From NCBI GenBank assembly GCA_044223515.1, contig JBGALV010000159.1, forward strand, positions 1 through 8,241: DNA of 8,241 nt, given 5' to 3'. Within the stretch, counting starts at the first letter, position 1. Each line of letters begins with the position of its first letter. The notes beneath the pieces are model-generated. The model was not told the DNA's origin, ran no database searches, and was given only the letters and a program-made list of their open reading frames with translations. This DNA is from SHVZ01 sp044223515. GTDB lineage: Bacteria; Pseudomonadota; Alphaproteobacteria; SHVZ01. Position numbers and translations under genes: made by a program. Positions 7,033 to 8,241 of this stretch are shown here, piece by piece.

Positions 7033-7057
7033 GCGCCGCGCGGCCGGGGGTTGTCAA
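7028..7057 (-). promoter_or_regulatory. possible bamE promoter
   Basis: On the minus strand a consensus TTGACA (7057-7052) is followed after 18 nt by CAACTA (7033-7028), a poor -10 match. It lies 54-83 nt upstream of the bamE ATG. The -35 is good and the -10 is weak, so the call is tentative. Confidence 0.35.
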
Positions 7058-7084
7058 CCGGCTTGGGCTGAGGGCGAGGACAAG

Positions 7085-7597
7085 GTGCTGGCTGGTTTGT
7101 TCAAGCGCCGGGACACCGGAAATACCGCATCCGAGTCGCTTTATCTCGCGACCGTTGAGGCGGCACGCCGGCCCGATCTCTTCGCAGGATTCGGCGTGCC
7201 CGACACCCTGGACGGCCGCTACGAGATGGTGGCGCTGCACGCCTATCTGGTACTTCGGCGCCTGAAGCGCGATCACGCGGCGACCGCGGAGCTTGCCCAG
7301 TCGTTCTTCGATTTCATGTTCATCGATTTCGACAACACGCTCCGTGAACTCGGCGTCGGCGACCTGGGGGTCGGCCGCCGGGTCAAGCAGATGGCCACCA
7401 GCTTCTACGGCCGCATTGCGGCCTACGACGCGGGCCTGGACGGTGGCGACCTCGAAGAGGCGCTGCGCCGCAACGCTTACGGCACGGTCACGGCCGACGA
7501 CCGGTCGCTGCCCGGGGTGACCGCCGCGATTCCGGGGGAGAAAGAGGGCCGGGAGGGGCCTTTTGCCGCGCTCTCCAGGCTCAAGAAGGAGCCCTAA
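7085..7597 (+). CDS. ubiquinol-cytochrome c chaperone (CBP3 family) with a foreign 28-residue C-terminus
   Basis: CBP3-type proteins help assemble the cytochrome bc1 complex by acting on cytochrome b. The first 142 residues fit the family: LFKRR (5-9), SLYLATVEAARRPDLFAGFG (18-37), VPDTLDGRYEMVALHAYLVL (38-57), the DFMFIDFDNTLRELGVGDL stretch (76-94), VGRRVKQMATSFYGRI (96-111) and EEALRRNAYG (124-133). The GTG at 7085 is preferred: GAGG at 7076-7079 precedes it and MLAGLFKRR is a typical beginning. Residues 143-170 are not CBP3-like; they are identical to the last 28 residues of the downstream DUF177 protein because base 7510 onward is a copy of that gene's end. The normal C-terminal helix is missing, so the shown protein may be non-functional or an assembly chimera. 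Confidence 0.85.
   Translation: MLAGLFKRRDTGNTASESLYLATVEAARRPDLFAGFGVPDTLDGRYEMVALHAYLVLRRLKRDHAATAELAQSFFDFMFIDFDNTLRELGVGDLGVGRRVKQMATSFYGRIAAYDAGLDGGDLEEALRRNAYGTVTADDRSLPGVTAAIPGEKEGREGPFAALSRLKKEP
7534..7558 (+). other. G-quadruplex-type motif in repeat copy 1
   Basis: Four G-runs (7534-7538, 7546-7548, 7551-7553, 7555-7558) are separated by loops of 7, 2 and 1 nt, fitting the canonical G3+N1-7 pattern on the + strand. It lies about 50 nt before a perfect 12-bp palindrome of six C then six G (7607-7618). Such DNA is hard to replicate, amplify and assemble. Confidence 0.5.
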
Positions 7598-7603
7598 AGC
7601 CGC

Positions 7604-7632
7604 TTGCCCCCCGGGGGGTTCCCGGCTACATA
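7604..7632 (+). promoter_or_regulatory. promoter-like sequence in repeat copy 1
   Basis: TTGCCC (7604-7609) and TACATA (7627-7632) are spaced by exactly 17 nt. In this copy it would read into the DUF177 gene 50 nt downstream. Its natural place is after DUF177, where the next gene (often rpmF or plsX in relatives) would be served. Confidence 0.45.
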
Positions 7633-7640
7633 AGCGCCGC

Positions 7641-7673
7641 GCCGGCCGCGTGTCCTTCCCCGCGCTGGCCTGA
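7641..7673 (+). pseudogene. apparent remnant of the native CBP3 C-terminus
   Basis: In the frame starting at 7641 the bases read AGRVSFPALA followed by TGA (7671-7673). CBP3-family proteins commonly end in a stretch of the form LLAGxVxFP, so this looks like the true end of the chaperone gene, 8 nt before the DUF177 ATG. It is out of frame with the visible CBP3 frame and separated from it by the repeat. The recognition is from memory of the family and the match is short. Confidence 0.5.
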
Positions 7674-7681
7674 ACGGCGCC

Positions 7682-8188
7682 ATGTCCTCGGGAGCCGAAT
7701 TCGCCCGGCCGGTGCCTCTCGACCAGATTGCCGAGCGGGTCCGGGTCGTTGAGATATCCGCCAGCGAGGGAGAGCGCCGGGCTTTGGCTGAACGGTTCGG
7801 GCTGGTCGCGCTCAAGCGTCTGGAAGCGAGAGTAAGGCTTTCCCGGTCCGGGGTTTTCTACCGGGTGGAGGCCGACTGGGAGGCCGACGTCGTCCAGGCC
7901 TGCGTGGTCACCTTGGAACCACTCGAAAACCACTTGGCCGATCATCTCGTCGAACGGTACGGGCCTACCGATCGACAGGAGGTCGAGATCGACCTGGACC
8001 CGGAAACCGACGACGTCGAGGAGATCGAGGGCGGGGCGATCGACGTCGGCGAGGCGGTTGCACAGGCTTTGTCGTTAACCCTCGATCCCTACCCCCGGAA
8101 GCCCGGGGTGACCGCCGCGATTCCGGGGGAGAAAGAGGGCCGGGAGGGGCCTTTTGCCGCGCTCTCCAGGCTCAAGAAGGAGCCCTAA
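7682..8188 (+). CDS. YceD/DUF177 family protein
   Basis: YceD/DUF177 proteins are small cytosolic proteins linked to 23S rRNA accumulation and usually found just upstream of rpmF and/or plsX. The 168-residue length is typical. Visible family features are the basic/Val-rich N-terminal part with EFARPVPLDQI (6-16), the central VEADWEADVVQACVVTLEPL (62-81) with its conserved Cys74, an acidic stretch DPETDDVEEIEGG (106-118), then IDVGEAVAQALSLTLDPYPR (120-139) and the closing GPFAALSRLKK (156-166). The tail from residue 141 is shared with the CBP3 frame upstream, but here it continues the family pattern (DPYPRKPG...PFAxLxxLK), so this is its native home. The ATG at 7682 is the only good start; the ribosome binding site is weak. 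53 nt follow the stop before the window ends. Confidence 0.88.
   Translation: MSSGAEFARPVPLDQIAERVRVVEISASEGERRALAERFGLVALKRLEARVRLSRSGVFYRVEADWEADVVQACVVTLEPLENHLADHLVERYGPTDRQEVEIDLDPETDDVEEIEGGAIDVGEAVAQALSLTLDPYPRKPGVTAAIPGEKEGREGPFAALSRLKKEP
8125..8149 (+). other. G-quadruplex-type motif in repeat copy 2
   Basis: This is the same G3+N1-7 arrangement as at 7534-7558, here in the native DUF177 coding sequence (residues around GEKEGREG). Confidence 0.5.
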
Positions 8189-8194
8189 AGCCGC

Positions 8195-8223
8195 TTGCCC
8201 CCCGGGGGGTTCCCGGCTACATA
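8195..8223 (+). promoter_or_regulatory. promoter-like sequence after DUF177 (probable rpmF/plsX promoter)
   Basis: TTGCCC (8195-8200) and TACATA (8218-8223) are spaced by 17 nt, directly after the DUF177 stop and pointing out of the window. In related genomes rpmF and/or plsX commonly follow, so it would drive ribosomal protein L32 or phospholipid synthesis genes. The downstream gene is not visible. Confidence 0.5.
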
Positions 8224-8241
8224 AGCGCCGCGCCGGCCGCG

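Larger units (their letters stand above)
7510..7650 (+). repeat. 141-bp perfect direct repeat, copy 1 (inside the CBP3 gene end)
   Basis: Every base matches 8101-8241 with an offset of 591 bp. The left border is sharp: 7509 is T and 8100 is A, while 7510 and 8101 are both G. Copy 1 contains the last 28 sense codons and TAA of the chimeric CBP3 frame plus 53 nt of noncoding sequence. Because 591 is a multiple of three and both frames have the same phase, both proteins receive the same tail. This copy sits where the CBP3 C-terminus should be, so it is the misplaced one. Confidence 0.98.
8101..8241 (+). repeat. 141-bp perfect direct repeat, copy 2 (native DUF177 end), reaching the window end
   Basis: This copy is identical to 7510-7650 and includes codons 141-168 of DUF177, its TAA, and 53 nt beyond. 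Identity runs to the last base of the window, so the true right border is not visible. It contains the second G-rich motif (8125-8149) and the second promoter-like element. Confidence 0.98.

Noticed and set aside
7031..7084. TTG start at 7031 for the chaperone gene
   Set aside because: The extra 18 residues do not look like the family and would run through the promoter region; GTG at 7085 has a better ribosome binding site and a typical N-terminus.
1..8241. Mobile element, CRISPR, toxin-antitoxin, riboswitch or other novel system
   Set aside because: No terminal inverted repeats, spacer arrays, small toxin-like pairs or conserved aptamer folds could be recognised; apart from the 141-bp repeat the window is housekeeping genes in ordinary order.

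Overview
The window is GC-rich, gene-dense chromosomal DNA from an alphaproteobacterium, probably Rhodospirillales-like. This rests on the gene order and protein flavour (ribB(A)-ribH-nusB-thiL, a K+-independent H+-pyrophosphatase, a BamE lipoprotein divergent from a bc1-assembly chaperone and a YceD/DUF177 gene), not on a database search. All genes are on the + strand except bamE. No gene-free stretch exceeds 300 bases. I see no tRNA, rRNA, CRISPR, transposase, phage or defence gene.

Bases 1-4205 are one tight run of genes that looks like a single transcription unit: the 3' part of a RibB-type riboflavin enzyme whose GTP cyclohydrolase II-like domain has lost its zinc cysteines, ribH (lumazine synthase), nusB (antitermination factor), thiL (thiamine-phosphate kinase), a small FliL-like membrane-anchored protein and an MFS transporter. 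Junctions are 2-6 nt gaps or GTGA overlaps. The recognisable theme is cofactor synthesis (riboflavin, thiamine diphosphate).

Bases 4206-6480 hold hppA with its own probable promoter and a strong intrinsic terminator. The hppA frame is clean over 698 codons except for one internal TAG at codon 562. That stop would remove the last 136 residues, including the third acidic active-site motif. TAG is the ordinary stop of four other genes here, so code reassignment is unlikely. A base error or a recent nonsense mutation is the simplest reading.

Bases 6501-8241 hold bamE (minus), then a cytochrome bc1 assembly chaperone (CBP3 family) and a YceD/DUF177 protein. The striking feature is a perfect 141-bp direct repeat (7510-7650 and 8101-8241, offset 591 bp). 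It carries the last 28 codons of the DUF177 gene, its stop, and a promoter-like sequence. The second copy is in its natural place. The first copy overwrites the 3' end of the CBP3 gene, and an apparent remnant of the native CBP3 C-terminus lies just after it. The second copy ends exactly at the window end, and 141 is the largest k in MEGAHIT's default k list, so an assembly artefact at a contig end is the leading explanation. A real small duplication or conversion is the alternative. I found no convincing new biological system. The two anomalies (hppA amber, chimeric CBP3 end) deserve checking before this sequence is used.
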